Assembly: GCF_028331445.1 (NCBI RefSeq)
Contig: NZ_JAQMHX010000002.1
Span: 372,001-436,000, forward strand
Reading direction: 5' to 3'
Origin: Candidatus Phyllobacterium onerii
Lineage (GTDB): Bacteria > Pseudomonadota > Alphaproteobacteria > Rhizobiales > Rhizobiaceae
Length of the DNA: 64,000 bases
Shown piece by piece: positions 16,833-25,620 of this stretch (its first letter is position 1; every line of letters starts with the position of its first letter). Below the pieces are notes generated by a model. That model was given only the letters and a program-made list of their open reading frames with translations, had not been told where the DNA came from and did no database searches. A program made the position numbers and the translations under genes.

Positions 16833-16857
16833 GGAACGGAAGGCCATCCGGACGGTT
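16833..16857 (+). promoter_or_regulatory. EcfG-type promoter of the PhnA-like gene
   Basis: GGAAC (16833-16837), 16 bases, then GGTT (16854-16857), 41 bases before the ATG at 16898. It matches the general-stress consensus in both boxes and spacing. Confidence 0.6.
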
Positions 16858-16897
16858 GTTTGTCACAGAAGTGTGAATTCAGACAATGGAGGCTGTC

Positions 16898-17788
16898 ATG
16901 TCAGAACCGTTAAGCGTTGGCCGGCGTTCCGAATGGCCGGCATCAGACAATCCCGCCTCAATAGCAGAGGCCTACAATCAAGTCTCGTGGGGCGCGATTT
17001 TTGCCGGCGTCTTCCTCGCCCTGGCATCGCAGTTTCTTTTAAATCTGTTGGGGGTAGGCATCGGCGCAGCTGTGCTGGATCCCGCGACGACTGACAATCC
17101 GGCGGCGTCTACCTTCTCGATCGTCGGAGGTATCTGGTATGTCGTGGCGGGCATCATAGCTGCGTTCATAGGCGGATATGTCGCCAGTCGCCTGTCAGGC
17201 CGCCCTTCGAAATCAACCGGGGGATTTCATGGACTGACAGTGTGGGCGGTCACCACCATCGTCGTCCTTTACCTGTTGACGACTTCGGTCGGAGCACTCG
17301 TCGGCGGCGCGTTCAGCGGGCTCAGCAGCGTCGTCGGTGGAGCGGGCCAAGCCGTGGGTTCAGCCGCATCGTCCGCTATACCGGCGGTTGCCAGCGCCAC
17401 AAACCCAATGGGTCAAATTGAGGAACAGATTCGCAGCGCCAGCGGCGGAACCGATCCGGAAGCGCTGCGCTCGACAGCGGTTTCCTCCATCCAGGCAGCC
17501 TTGACGGGCGATCCCGCCAAGGCCGAAGAGGCAAAAACACGCGCCGCCGACGCACTGGCACGCGCCAACAACATTCCGGCGGACCAGGCTCGCAAACAGA
17601 TAGACGAGTATCAAGCTCAGTACACCGCGTCGGTGGAGAAGATCAAACAGGAAGCCATCCATACCGCGCAGACCACGACGACCGTCATCTCGAGCGGTGC
17701 CATCCTCGCCTTCTTTGCCCTGCTTCTTGGAGCGGCGGGCGGATGGTTCGGCGGCACGGCGGGCACCAGGTTCGGCCGGTCCCGGTAG
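16898..17788 (+). CDS. PhnA-like membrane protein (rhizobial stress family)
   Basis: A 296-residue inner-membrane protein with four hydrophobic segments: 'WGAIFAGVFLALASQFLLNL' near residue 30, one near 80, one near 125, and a C-terminal glycine-rich helix ('AFFALLLGAAGGWFGGTAG'). Between the third and fourth lies a ~110-residue hydrophilic, Ala/Gln/Glu-rich helical region, probably coiled coil. Rhizobial proteins of this layout are commonly annotated 'PhnA-like', with no demonstrated link to phosphonates. GGAGG five bases before ATG 16898 decides the start over ATG 16886. An EcfG-type promoter precedes it. Function unknown; a general-stress envelope protein is the inference. Confidence 0.75.
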   Translation: MSEPLSVGRRSEWPASDNPASIAEAYNQVSWGAIFAGVFLALASQFLLNLLGVGIGAAVLDPATTDNPAASTFSIVGGIWYVVAGIIAAFIGGYVASRLSGRPSKSTGGFHGLTVWAVTTIVVLYLLTTSVGALVGGAFSGLSSVVGGAGQAVGSAASSAIPAVASATNPMGQIEEQIRSASGGTDPEALRSTAVSSIQAALTGDPAKAEEAKTRAADALARANNIPADQARKQIDEYQAQYTASVEKIKQEAIHTAQTTTTVISSGAILAFFALLLGAAGGWFGGTAGTRFGRSR

Positions 17789-17861
17789 CACAACGGTATT
17801 TAGGAGCCGTCATCGAAAACGCCTCGCCGTCCTCTTAGACGGCGGGGCACCCCCAATCAAG

Positions 17862-18104
17862 TTCGTCGGACATTTCCTCGCCAGCAACGCCGCCTCGAAC
17901 GCCGATGCCCTGGCACATGGAGACGAAACAAAATCGCTTCTTGAATACCTCGGCAGTTCGCAACTCTGGTTCGAATCCTTTCAGAACTGGCAATCGGAGT
18001 TCTTCTCGACCGGAATGCTGGTGGTGCTGTCGATCTACCTTCGCTTCAAAGGTTCGCCGGAATCGAAAGGGCTTGACGCCGGTCATGACGAAACGGGGGC
18101 TTGA
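17862..18104 (+). pseudogene. DUF6766 family protein, N-terminus missing
   Basis: The frame ending at 18104 encodes 'FVGHFLASNAASNADALAHG', 'SLLEYLGSSQLWFESF', 'QNWQSEFFSTGMLVVLSIYL' and 'GSPESKG', which follow the order of the DUF6766 membrane-protein pattern (W-E-S-E-F then a helix and G-S-A-E-S-K). The expected first transmembrane helix and a start codon with a ribosome-binding site are not present in this frame; upstream the frame runs into the end of the PhnA-like gene. It is probably a truncated remnant. Confidence 0.5.
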
Positions 18105-18159
18105 AGCTGTGGAGGTCCCAGCCCCTATAGGTGCGCCTATTGAAGGCATCGTGGTGGTC

Positions 18160-18187
18160 AAAAAAAGGGCCCGACTGAGCGGGCCCT
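18160..18187 (-). terminator. Intrinsic terminator of katE
   Basis: On the minus strand a perfect 8-bp stem AGGGCCCG/CGGGCCCT (loop of six) is followed by seven T residues. It lies just after the katE stop at 18192. Confidence 0.9.
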
Positions 18188-18191
18188 CTTC

Positions 18192-20300
18192 TTACTTCAT
18201 TTTGACGTTGGGTTCGCGCGACCAAATTCGCAAATTTCCGAGAACCTCGATAAATGCGGCGACATCTTTAGAGCCGGCAAGGAGGACGACGCCTTCGTCC
18301 AGCTCGTTCAAAATCCCGGCCTTTTCAAATAACGGCAGGGCAGCGGCGGTGTAACCAATGAACTTGCAGTGAGCAAAAGCATCCGCCACAAAATCCCGCG
18401 CCGTCGACTCCCTCAGCAGGTCAATCATGCCGCTTTCCGAGGGCAGGACGGCAACGGCGTCATAAAGCACAGAAGGACCGCCATCGATCATCTGGTGACC
18501 TTCGATGAACGAGCCGTCTGACGCTTGAGCACCGCCAACTGTTGGGGTAATGATCTCGAACGTCGCTTTCTCTGCGAGCAGGGCCTTTTGAAGGGCCTGG
18601 ACAAGGTTGGCATCAAAGCCATCGGTCAACAAAATGCCGAGCTTCCTGCCCTCAAAGCGTTGCGGACCGTTCTTGATTATGCTGAGGGCGGGTGATGGAG
18701 CAAGGTCCTGCCTTGTGGGAACAGCGGCGTCAGCCGGCGAGGGCAATTCTTTCAGCCCCAGTCCCCGAGCAACTTTCCCCGCCAAGGTATCGTCAATGTT
18801 CAAAAGGTGGGAGACGACACGTTCGCGAATAACCGGCGTTTTGACTTTACTGAGCTCAAACGTCAGTGCTGCCGCGATGTGCTTTTGTTCCGGCAACGTC
18901 TGGGAGATGTAAAACTGGCGGGCCTGACTGTAATGGTCTGCAAAGGATTCAGCCCGCAACCGAACTTTTTGACCAGATTCAGCATCGGCGAATGCCCGAA
19001 AGCCCTTGTCCGGCGATTCCCTCGGCCCTTCTCCCCATGAATTGGGCTGGTAGTTCACCCGGCCGATTGGGTTGCGCATGGCCATATGTCCATCTTGCTG
19101 GAAATTGGCGAACGGGCATTTGGGGGCATTGATGGGGATATGGGTGAAATTGGGTCCTCCGAGGCGTTTCAGCTGCGTGTCGAGATACGAGAAGTTGCGG
19201 CCCTGAAGCAGTGGATCGTTTGAAAAGTCGATCCCCGGTGGTACGTTTTGGGTCATGAACGCGACCTGTTCGGTCTCGGCGAAGAAGTTGTCGGGCATGC
19301 GGTCGAGGACAAGCCGTCCAACAGGGATCGGCGGCAGAATTTCTTCGGGGATGATCTTGGTCGCGTCCAGAATGTCGAAATCGAAATTGTCGGCAAATTC
19401 TTGATCGAACAATTGGACCTGCAACTCCCATTCGGGAAATGCGCCTGATTTGATCGATTCCCACAGGTCGCGGCGATGGAAATCCGGATCAGCGCCATTG
19501 ATCTTGACCGCTTCGTTCCACGCGACGGATTGGAGTCCGAGTTTCGGCTTCCAGTGGAATTTTACGAAAGTGGATTCATCCTGAGCGTTGACGAAACGAA
19601 ATGTGTGAACGCCGAAACCTTCCATGAAGCGAAACGAGCGCGGGATAGCCCGATCTGACATGACCCACATGATCATGTGCATGCTTTCCGGGGTCAGGCT
19701 GATGAAGTCCCAGAAGTTGTCATGTGCCGACTGTGCCTGCGGAAATGCCCGGTCAGGCTCCTGTTTGACAGCATGGATTATGTCTGGAAACTTTATGGCG
19801 TCCTGAATGAAAAAAACCGGGATGTTGTTGCCGACGAGGTCCCAGTTCCCCTCCTGGGTGTAGAGCTTGACGGCGAAACCTCGCACGTCCCGTGCCAGAT
19901 CGAACGACCCTTTGTTTCCGGCGACCGTGGAAAACCGCACGAACGCCGGCGTGCGCTGACCGGCTTTTTGGAACAGATCGGCCCTGGTATAATTTGCAAG
20001 AGACTCATACGTCTCAAAGAATCCATGGGCTCCATAGCCGCGTGCATGCACCACCCGTTCCGGAATTCGTTCGTGGTCGAAGTGGAAGATTTTCTCGCGG
20101 AAATGGAAATCCTCAAGAACGGTGGGACCCCTTTCGCCGATTTTCAACGAATTTTGATCGTCGGCCACTGGCCCGCCCTGAGCGGTCGTCAATATGGGGG
20201 TGGTGCCTTCAGCAACCTGATGCAGTTCGCCGCCATTGCCACGGCGCAATTTCTGGTCGTGTACTGTTGCATCAGCGGGTTTTTCCGGTGTTTCAGACAT
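18192..20300 (-). CDS. katE: Large-subunit monofunctional catalase (HPII type)
   Basis: Clade II heme catalase of 702 residues, converting hydrogen peroxide to water and oxygen in the cytoplasm. The distal histidine is in '[13 protein letters not shown]' (near residue 85), the distal asparagine in '[10 protein letters not shown]' (near 158), and the proximal heme tyrosine in '[16 protein letters not shown]' (near 370). The last ~150 residues ('[19 protein letters not shown]' onward) form the DJ-1/PfpI-like C-terminal domain that distinguishes large-subunit catalases. ATG 20300 has AAAGGA upstream. It follows the YciE-like gene by 47 bp and probably shares its EcfG-type promoter; an intrinsic terminator follows. 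The gene looks intact. Confidence 0.97.
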   Translation of the reverse strand: MSETPEKPADATVHDQKLRRGNGGELHQVAEGTTPILTTAQGGPVADDQNSLKIGERGPTVLEDFHFREKIFHFDHERIPERVVHARGYGAHGFFETYESLANYTRADLFQKAGQRTPAFVRFSTVAGNKGSFDLARDVRGFAVKLYTQEGNWDLVGNNIPVFFIQDAIKFPDIIHAVKQEPDRAFPQAQSAHDNFWDFISLTPESMHMIMWVMSDRAIPRSFRFMEGFGVHTFRFVNAQDESTFVKFHWKPKLGLQSVAWNEAVKINGADPDFHRRDLWESIKSGAFPEWELQVQLFDQEFADNFDFDILDATKIIPEEILPPIPVGRLVLDRMPDNFFAETEQVAFMTQNVPPGIDFSNDPLLQGRNFSYLDTQLKRLGGPNFTHIPINAPKCPFANFQQDGHMAMRNPIGRVNYQPNSWGEGPRESPDKGFRAFADAESGQKVRLRAESFADHYSQARQFYISQTLPEQKHIAAALTFELSKVKTPVIRERVVSHLLNIDDTLAGKVARGLGLKELPSPADAAVPTRQDLAPSPALSIIKNGPQRFEGRKLGILLTDGFDANLVQALQKALLAEKATFEIITPTVGGAQASDGSFIEGHQMIDGGPSVLYDAVAVLPSESGMIDLLRESTARDFVADAFAHCKFIGYTAAALPLFEKAGILNELDEGVVLLAGSKDVAAFIEVLGNLRIWSREPNVKMK

Positions 20301-20347
20301 GTCGTAAATCCTTTGAAGATGAGTGCAGGAAGCGGCAGAACGAGGGG

Positions 20348-20842
20348 CTATCTTTTCTTGGCTTTGCTGCTGTCCTCGGCATCGGAGATACTGTCGAGAT
20401 CGGCATCGGTTTGCATTTCTTCCTGCAAGGTGGCATCGAGCAGATCGACGGCGTCGGTTAGCCCCAGCGACGTGGCCAGCTTCTTGAGCGCCCTGTATTT
20501 AACGATCTCGTAATGCTCGACCGCCTGGGCGCCGGCGATCAAACCAAGGTCAAGTGCCGGACTATCCGCATACTCCGCGATGATTTGCTCGCCCTCTTCG
20601 ATGATGGCGTCGACGGCGGGGCACGTCTTGCCCTTTGCCGGCTTCCCCAAGGCATCGAACACTTGTTCCAGGCGTTGAATATGGGTCTTGGTCTGCTCGA
20701 GATGTTTTTCGAAAGCAGCCTTTAGACTTGCCGCCTTCGCCGCCGCCGCCATCTTTGGCAAAGCGGCAACGATCTTGTTCTCACCATAGTAAATGTCCTT
20801 CAAACCATCATAGAACAGGTCTTCAACTGTTTTGATCTGCAT
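20348..20842 (-). CDS. YciE/YciF-like ferritin-fold protein (DUF892)
   Basis: A 164-residue four-helix protein of the DUF892 family, structurally related to ferritins and rubrerythrins. Typical landmarks are '[20 protein letters not shown]' at the start, a central '[17 protein letters not shown]', and '[20 protein letters not shown]' with the Glu/His residues that would bind a di-iron site. ATG 20842 has AAGGAG at about eight bases, and an EcfG-type promoter ends 31 bases upstream. It lies upstream of katE in the same orientation, consistent with a peroxide/general-stress operon. The biochemical function of the family is not established. Confidence 0.9.
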   Translation of the reverse strand: MQIKTVEDLFYDGLKDIYYGENKIVAALPKMAAAAKAASLKAAFEKHLEQTKTHIQRLEQVFDALGKPAKGKTCPAVDAIIEEGEQIIAEYADSPALDLGLIAGAQAVEHYEIVKYRALKKLATSLGLTDAVDLLDATLQEEMQTDADLDSISDAEDSSKAKKR

Positions 20843-20872
20843 GGGGATGCTCCTTGTCAAAAGTGCAACCTT

Positions 20873-20897
20873 AACTTTCCGCCGCCGAAGATGTTCC
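20873..20897 (-). promoter_or_regulatory. EcfG-type promoter for the DUF892-katE operon
   Basis: Minus-strand GGAAC-N16-AGTT (GTTCC 20893-20897, AACT 20873-20876), 31 bases before the ATG at 20842. The first -10 base deviates from the usual C/T. Confidence 0.55.
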
Positions 20898-20992
20898 CTT
20901 GTCGTCCTGTTTTAGCGTGATTTTCAGCTGATGAGCGCCCAATGATGAAGCTGAGCGCGACCGATTTCGCCCAATCAGCACGCGGTCTGATG

Positions 20993-21355
20993 TCACCTGG
21001 TTGGCAGTATCATTGCCTCGTGAGCGGCGGCACAGAATGCGGCGCGCGAATGTTCCAGCATTGAAGGCAGTTCAAGTGACGCATAACAAATTGCCATCGC
21101 ATCTTCGTACTCCGGCCCACCTTCGCCGGGCCAGTGGTTGAGCATCCAGAACAAGGCTTCCAGAGGGCCCTCAATATTGCAGCCAACGCCGTCCGATGTG
21201 CAGACAGTTACCGGGATTTGCCACAATAGTTTTGCCGCTTTATCGACCAATGTCGTTCCACTGTATGACCAAGCAGAGGCGCGCAAAGTCGGTATGCGAC
21301 TGCCCCTTATGGGCTCGACGACCAAGGCGGGGCACACGTCACGCCGTTGTTCCAA
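20993..21355 (-). CDS. DUF982 family protein
   Basis: The C-terminal ~80 residues carry a full DUF982 domain: 'LLWQIPVTVCTSDG' strand, 'GPLEALFWMLNHWPGEGGP' and 'RAAFCAAAHEAMILP'. The start is uncertain. TTG 21355 gives 120 residues with an AAGAAG upstream; a TTG just before 'VDKAAK' would give the ~84 residues usual for the family. It lies 37 bp after the DUF4142 gene in the same direction, so it may share that gene's stress promoter. Function unknown. Confidence 0.7.
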   Translation of the reverse strand: MEQRRDVCPALVVEPIRGSRIPTLRASAWSYSGTTLVDKAAKLLWQIPVTVCTSDGVGCNIEGPLEALFWMLNHWPGEGGPEYEDAMAICYASLELPSMLEHSRAAFCAAAHEAMILPTR

Positions 21356-21392
21356 AAATCTACTTCTTAATAAGTCACGGCTCGATGTCCTC

Positions 21393-21887
21393 CTACAGCG
21401 CGACCTTCATTTTCTGCACCTCAGCCAGATGTTGCTCCAGCGTCGGAAGCGTTTTGGCAGCAAAGGTCTTTAGCCCGCCTTTTTCGCCGTTTTTCGCGTA
21501 ATCGGAGAATAAGGCAATAGCCGTTTCATGCGCCTTCAGCTGTTCTGCCCTGTACATTGCGTCAAAAGCTGATTTGTCCGCGGCCTTCAGCGCGTCCAAT
21601 CTGGCTTGATGTTTTTGATCGAGTTTCTCCGGGACCTTGACCTTGTCCGCTTTGGCAGCCGGCATCATTTCCTGGCCGGTCTTGGTATGGTCAGCGATCA
21701 TATGTTCTGCGAACTTTTTCGTGGCCTCATCGCTGGATCGTGTCAAGGCGAGTTCGCTGGATTTGATTTCGAACATATTCGAGACCGCCGCCATCTTGGC
21801 AAATTCCGCGGGCTTGGTGACCTCTTGCGCTCCTGCGACACCACATGCAATTAACGTGGTTGCAATGACAGTCAGTACGTGTTTCAT
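21393..21887 (-). CDS. DUF4142 periplasmic protein
   Basis: A 164-residue exported protein. A clear signal peptide ('MKHVLTVIATTLIACGVAGA', cleavage after A-G-A near residue 20) is followed by the DUF4142 four-helix domain: 'PAEFAKMAAVSNMFEIKSSE', 'TKKFAEHMIADHTKTGQEM' with the conserved H-x-x-T, and 'ALFSDYAKNG'. The fold is ferritin-like; no metal function is proven. The ATG at 21887 has GGAGG five bases upstream, and a near-perfect EcfG-type promoter ends 28 bases before it. These proteins are frequent members of alphaproteobacterial general-stress regulons. Confidence 0.9.
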   Translation of the reverse strand: MKHVLTVIATTLIACGVAGAQEVTKPAEFAKMAAVSNMFEIKSSELALTRSSDEATKKFAEHMIADHTKTGQEMMPAAKADKVKVPEKLDQKHQARLDALKAADKSAFDAMYRAEQLKAHETAIALFSDYAKNGEKGGLKTFAAKTLPTLEQHLAEVQKMKVAL

Positions 21888-21914
21888 GGCTTCCTCCTGT
21901 GGTTGTGGTTGCAC

Positions 21915-21939
21915 AACATTTGATTTACCCAAACGTTCC
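21915..21939 (-). promoter_or_regulatory. EcfG-type promoter of the DUF4142 gene
   Basis: Minus-strand GGAAC-N16-TGTT (GTTCC 21935-21939, AACA 21915-21918), 28 bases before the start codon. The same 28-base distance recurs at two other loci in the window. Confidence 0.7.
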
Positions 21940-22303
21940 TTCTCCCAAGCAGGGCGCATCCGGATCAAGGTCCCTGCCGCCAATCGCACACCTTGAGATG
22001 CGGAGGGTGTTCCGCAAACGCCCCCGCAAAGGCCTGTGCCGGCACAGCGCTAGGCGGCGTCAATGCGAACCTGAGCAGATTGGCCCCCACAGGGCCGCGG
22101 CATCCTCAAAAAGCGATGACACCGGAACGAAATTGCGAAGCGCTGGCAACTTTTTGTAAAGCCGTGCGACAGGTGACGTTTGAAACATCTGTTGAAACGT
22201 CTGGATCGAAAAGTGCGTGAGGAACAGCCTCACATCACGATAATGTACGTAGCGTGCAGACCGTGGTGGCCCATAATTGCAGCAAAATTTCCCTGTCCGC
22301 TGC

Positions 22304-22328
22304 GGAACCTACGCTTAGTGATCGTGTT
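22304..22328 (+). promoter_or_regulatory. EcfG-type promoter of the 47-residue membrane protein
   Basis: GGAAC (22304-22308), 16 bases, TGTT (22325-22328), ending 28 bases before ATG 22357. The 360 bp between this site and the divergent DUF4142 promoter contain no gene that I can support. Confidence 0.7.
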
Positions 22329-22356
22329 TTCAGTCAATTGAGCAGGGAGCGTGATC

Positions 22357-22500
22357 ATGTCAAAATCAGCGATATTTGATAAGCGGGTGCTTATGCATCA
22401 CGTCTTGAGCGGGCGGGCAAACTTCCGCGTGTGGCCTTCGCTCTTATTTTTGGCTGCCTTGATTTATATAGTGGGCATCGTGGTGGGTTTGTTGCCATAA
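22357..22500 (+). CDS. Small single-pass membrane protein (47 residues)
   Basis: The ORF runs from ATG 22357 to TAA 22500. AGGGAG lies seven bases upstream, and a textbook EcfG-type promoter is placed 28 bases before the start. The protein has a short basic N-terminus ('MSKSAIFDKRVLMHHVLSGR') and one strong C-terminal transmembrane helix ('LFLAALIYIVGIVVGLLP'). No family is recognised. The combined promoter, ribosome-binding site and helix make a real gene likely; it would be a stress-induced membrane peptide. Confidence 0.6.
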   Translation: MSKSAIFDKRVLMHHVLSGRANFRVWPSLLFLAALIYIVGIVVGLLP

Positions 22501-23199
22501 GAAAATGATGAGTGTTTCATGATGCACGTTTTGACAAGGCTGACTTGCCCATGCCGTTAGGAATAAGGGGGCAGCTTCAATTGAGAAACTCGACCTCTTT
22601 GTAAAAGTGCCAATCCTGTAAGCAGCGTGCCCGCCCCCAAACAAGAAAAGCAATCCCAATAAACCCGAAGCTCATACCGTGCGGTTTCGTTGACAATGGT
22701 GGAGGCCGACCCTCTATCAAGTTACCAAAAGCCCAGGGAAAGTTCCGAGGCGAGCGTGTGCAGGAGGCTCGTGCGAAAGAGGCGGCGGCTGTTTACGTGC
22801 ATTAGCGTACAAATGCGGAACGATCTCAGGGTATGAAAGTTTGAGGCGAGTCGGAGAGCATAGACCTCTCACGACAGAGGCTCGTCGCGCAACCCCTGAT
22901 ATCCTTGCCCAGCCGGCGAGCCTCACCAACCTGTTGAGGGAGGAAGTCACGGCTGAGAATAAGATAAAACGCGGTTCGGCCGACCGGGCGAGAGTCGCCG
23001 CTAGCGAGAAGTACGAAGTCGATTCTCTTATGAAATCGCTGAATCCGGGTCGTGACGACGCCGAGCGGCTGATAGCTGAGTACGATGGCAAACGGGAAAA
23101 GAGAGAGGCAGAGGTGTCGAAGCGAAAACCGCGTCCGAAAACCCATGCTCACCTCCAGGCTGAGTTTCTGGCAGCCGCGCATCCCTTTGGCTTCGCTTC
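22501..23199. other. No gene supported
   Basis: About 700 bp with only low-quality ORFs. The best plus-strand frame (from about 22841) contains a hydrophilic helical stretch ('MKSLNPGRDDAERLIAEYDG') but has no recognisable family or good start. It may be an eroded gene leading into the HWE-kinase remnant. Confidence 0.4.
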
Positions 23200-23391
23200 G
23201 ATGCTGCAATCGCGGTCGTCATACGTGAAGCTGGAACCTACCGCTGGAGACCGGTCTTGGCCGGCACGCCTTCGCCTCCCAGGTGCCGGGTGGTCGGTGC
23301 GATGATAGAAAAGCAGCTTCTTGGCAAGGTTAAGCGAGAATGGTCCGATGACGGCGTTGTCGTTGATATCCTCGTACCCATGAAAAGCTGA
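23200..23391 (+). pseudogene. C-terminal remnant of an HWE/HisKA_2-type histidine kinase
   Basis: The frame ending with TGA 23391 reads 'YRWRPVLAGTPSPPRCRVVG' then 'MIEKQLLGKVKREWSDDGVV' and 'VDILVP'. This follows the end of HWE-family kinases: W-x-E-x-G-G-P-x-V-x-P-P, then G-F-G-x-x-L-I-E and a final W-x-x-x-G-x-x-x-x-I-x-x-P strand. Several conserved residues are lost, and no H-box or N-box is present upstream in frame. It is a decayed fragment. Confidence 0.45.
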
Positions 23392-23551
23392 TTGCTTATC
23401 GCAGCACCGACCCTATTTTCGGAACGCAGGGCATTTCAGCCCAAGCGTTCAACGATTTTTTTGAGCCATACTTCTTTCCGGATCCGGAATTCTCTTCTGT
23501 GCAGATGCCGGGCTGGGGTTTCGCCTTAGTCAGTTGCGAGCTGCCACACGA

Positions 23552-24724
23552 TCATCCCTCGCCACCTGGCCGCAAGGGCATCTGGAACGTAAAGCGCGTT
23601 TCGATTGGAGAGGAGGCGACCACCAACGTTCCACCATGAGCTTTGGCAATCTCCGATGCGATGTGCAGGCCAAGCCCAAGTCCTTGCGGACTGTCTCGAA
23701 CATCTCCGCGGAAAAACGGATGGAACAGTCGGTTCATCGCTTCCGGGGGAATGGGATCGCCTCCATTAACAACGCTCATTTCCAGCTGTTCGCTGGTCGT
23801 GCTCACGACAAACTGGATGGGTTTGTCAGCAGCACCGTGTGCTAACGCGTTGCCCAGAAGGTTTGAGGCCAGCTGACCAATACGGGCCCGGTCACAGTAG
23901 ACCTTATGTGTAATCTCAAAATGCGTCTCAATGAGCCTGGAGGGCGATCCCACGCGAAGTTCGTCCACAACCTGCTGCAAAACCAGCTCCAGCGGTTCGC
24001 GTGCATTGAGGTCCACAGCGATCCCGCCGCCTAGTCTTCCTCGCGCGAAGTCGAGGACATTGTCGATCAGACCGGACATGCGCGAGACACTGCCTTGCAT
24101 GAGCGCGACAATCTTTTGCGCCCGCTCGCTCAACTCTTCCTTCAGGAGCATCCGGGTGCCAGCTCCTATCGAGGCGAGCGGATTGCGAAGATCATGCCCG
24201 AGCACGGCAATGAATTGCTCCCGCAGTTCTGCTACTGCCTGTTCCTCGGTCAGACCAGCTTCGGCGAGCACTTTTGCAGCGATAGCCTCTCTTTTGGCAG
24301 CTTCGGCAGCAGTTCGCAGATCAACCAAGTCCCGTTCGTAGCGGCGGCGCTGGGCCGCCAGGAAAATGGTGACGCGGATGAACAGCAAATTGCCTGCATC
24401 GTCACGCCGTTCCATAGCATTGGCAAGTACCGGCAGTTTCTTGCCGTCTTTGGTGACGAGGTCGAGTGCGACCTCGTTGAAGAAGCCTTGCATCCGCAAC
24501 AGAGGCGAAAAATGCGTTTCATAAAACATGCGTCCGGCTGTCGTCAGAAGCTCGTGAAGCTTCTTTCCAAGCAACTCCCCCTGCGAGAAGCCGATCCAAC
24601 CTGACAACGTGGCATTGGATTTGAATATCCGACCATCTGGACGGAGTGACAGATACCCGCAGGGTGCGTTTTCGTAGAGGTCCTCAAGGTCCTCTGTTGG
24701 AGTGTTGATGTGGTCGCCCGACAT
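23552..24724 (-). CDS. PAS-domain sensor histidine kinase paired with RsbQ-like hydrolase
   Basis: A soluble sensor kinase of about 390 residues with no membrane helix. A PAS domain occupies about residues 12-125 ('YLSLRPDGRIFKSNATLSGW' to 'DDAGNLLFIRVTIF'). A helical linker rich in Ala/Glu follows, then a HisKA domain with the phospho-accepting histidine in 'FIAVLGHDLRNPLASI', and a HATPase_c domain with N-box 'QLASNLLGNALAHG' and G-box 'GLGLGLHIASEIAKAHGG'. ATG 24724 is four bases after the hydrolase stop; a longer GTG start at 24772 would overlap it. No response regulator lies beside it. The tight link to an RsbQ homologue suggests the hydrolase supplies the signal sensed by the PAS domain. 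Confidence 0.88.
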   Translation of the reverse strand: MSGDHINTPTEDLEDLYENAPCGYLSLRPDGRIFKSNATLSGWIGFSQGELLGKKLHELLTTAGRMFYETHFSPLLRMQGFFNEVALDLVTKDGKKLPVLANAMERRDDAGNLLFIRVTIFLAAQRRRYERDLVDLRTAAEAAKREAIAAKVLAEAGLTEEQAVAELREQFIAVLGHDLRNPLASIGAGTRMLLKEELSERAQKIVALMQGSVSRMSGLIDNVLDFARGRLGGGIAVDLNAREPLELVLQQVVDELRVGSPSRLIETHFEITHKVYCDRARIGQLASNLLGNALAHGAADKPIQFVVSTTSEQLEMSVVNGGDPIPPEAMNRLFHPFFRGDVRDSPQGLGLGLHIASEIAKAHGGTLVVASSPIETRFTFQMPLRPGGEG

Positions 24725-24728
24725 GATC

Positions 24729-25520
24729 TCAGACAAAGGCCTTGATAGCGGCAACGACTTCGTTCGGCGCACTCAGGTTGGGACAATGACCCGTCGCGTT
24801 CAAAATTACCATCTCGCTGTTGGGGATATTTTGTCTAACGTATTCGCCAACCTCCTCGGAAGCGATAATATCCTCGCGACATTGGAGAATCAGGGTTCGG
24901 GCGGTGACTTTGCCGAGGTCATCGCGATTGTCCGACATGAAGGTCACGCGGGCAAATTCCTTGGCAATGTCAGGATCGGTCCTGCAAAAACTGTTTGTGA
25001 GTTCCTCTCCGAGCTCGGGCCGATCCGGATTTCCCATTATGGCGGGAGCCATGGCGGCGGACCACCCAAGGTGATTGTCGGCAAGGGATTCGAGCAATTC
25101 ATCGATCTGCGCACGGCTGAAGCCGCCTATGTACTCGCCCTCATCGATGTACCGCGCCGAGGGACCGACCAAAACAAGGCTCTCAAACATCTCGGGAGCC
25201 TTGATGGAAGCCATCACCCCGATCATCGAACTCACTGAATGCCCGACAAATACAGCATCCTTCACACCGAGTTCGTCTCCGATCTCCACCAGATCGTTGG
25301 CGTAGCCTGCAAGCGTGGAATACTTGACCGTGTTGTATGCGGCCAGGTCTGATCCGCCAGCACCAACATGATCAAACAGAACTGTCCTGAATTCATTTTC
25401 GAATGCGGGCGAAACCAAACGCCACATGTTTTGATCGCAGCCAAAACCGTGGGCGAACACGATGAAACGTTCTCCACTGCCGGAGATTCTGACGTTGTTG
25501 CGCTTAAGCGTTGATGACAT
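24729..25520 (-). CDS. rsbQ: RsbQ-like alpha/beta hydrolase
   Basis: A 263-residue cytoplasmic alpha/beta hydrolase strongly resembling Bacillus RsbQ and the plant KAI2/D14 receptors. It has 'VFAHGFGCDQNMWRLVSPAF', 'VLFDHVGAGGSDLAAY', the nucleophile elbow 'FVGHSVSSMIG', the acidic residue in 'LILQCREDIIAS' and the catalytic histidine in 'NATGHCPNLSAP', so the triad is intact. In Bacillus, RsbQ works with the PAS phosphatase RsbP in energy-stress signalling. Here the partner four bases downstream is a PAS histidine kinase. No strong ribosome-binding site precedes ATG 25520. The ligand or substrate is unknown. Confidence 0.88.
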   Translation of the reverse strand: MSSTLKRNNVRISGSGERFIVFAHGFGCDQNMWRLVSPAFENEFRTVLFDHVGAGGSDLAAYNTVKYSTLAGYANDLVEIGDELGVKDAVFVGHSVSSMIGVMASIKAPEMFESLVLVGPSARYIDEGEYIGGFSRAQIDELLESLADNHLGWSAAMAPAIMGNPDRPELGEELTNSFCRTDPDIAKEFARVTFMSDNRDDLGKVTARTLILQCREDIIASEEVGEYVRQNIPNSEMVILNATGHCPNLSAPNEVVAAIKAFV

Positions 25521-25620
25521 GGACGTTAGCTACCACCAATCTGTGCGGCGAGATACCTTGATGATGGGTCCACCCCATAGAGTCAACATGCGTGCTGATC
25601 AAGAACAGATCACCACATTA

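Noticed and set aside
17965-17985. A GGTTCGAATCC string like a tRNA T-loop
   Set aside because: No acceptor or anticodon stems can be built around it, and it lies inside the DUF6766 remnant, where it encodes LWFES.
18160-18187. Possible bidirectional terminator between the DUF6766 remnant and katE
   Set aside because: The T-run is present only on the minus strand (katE side); on the plus strand the stem is followed by CTTCTTAC, which is weak.
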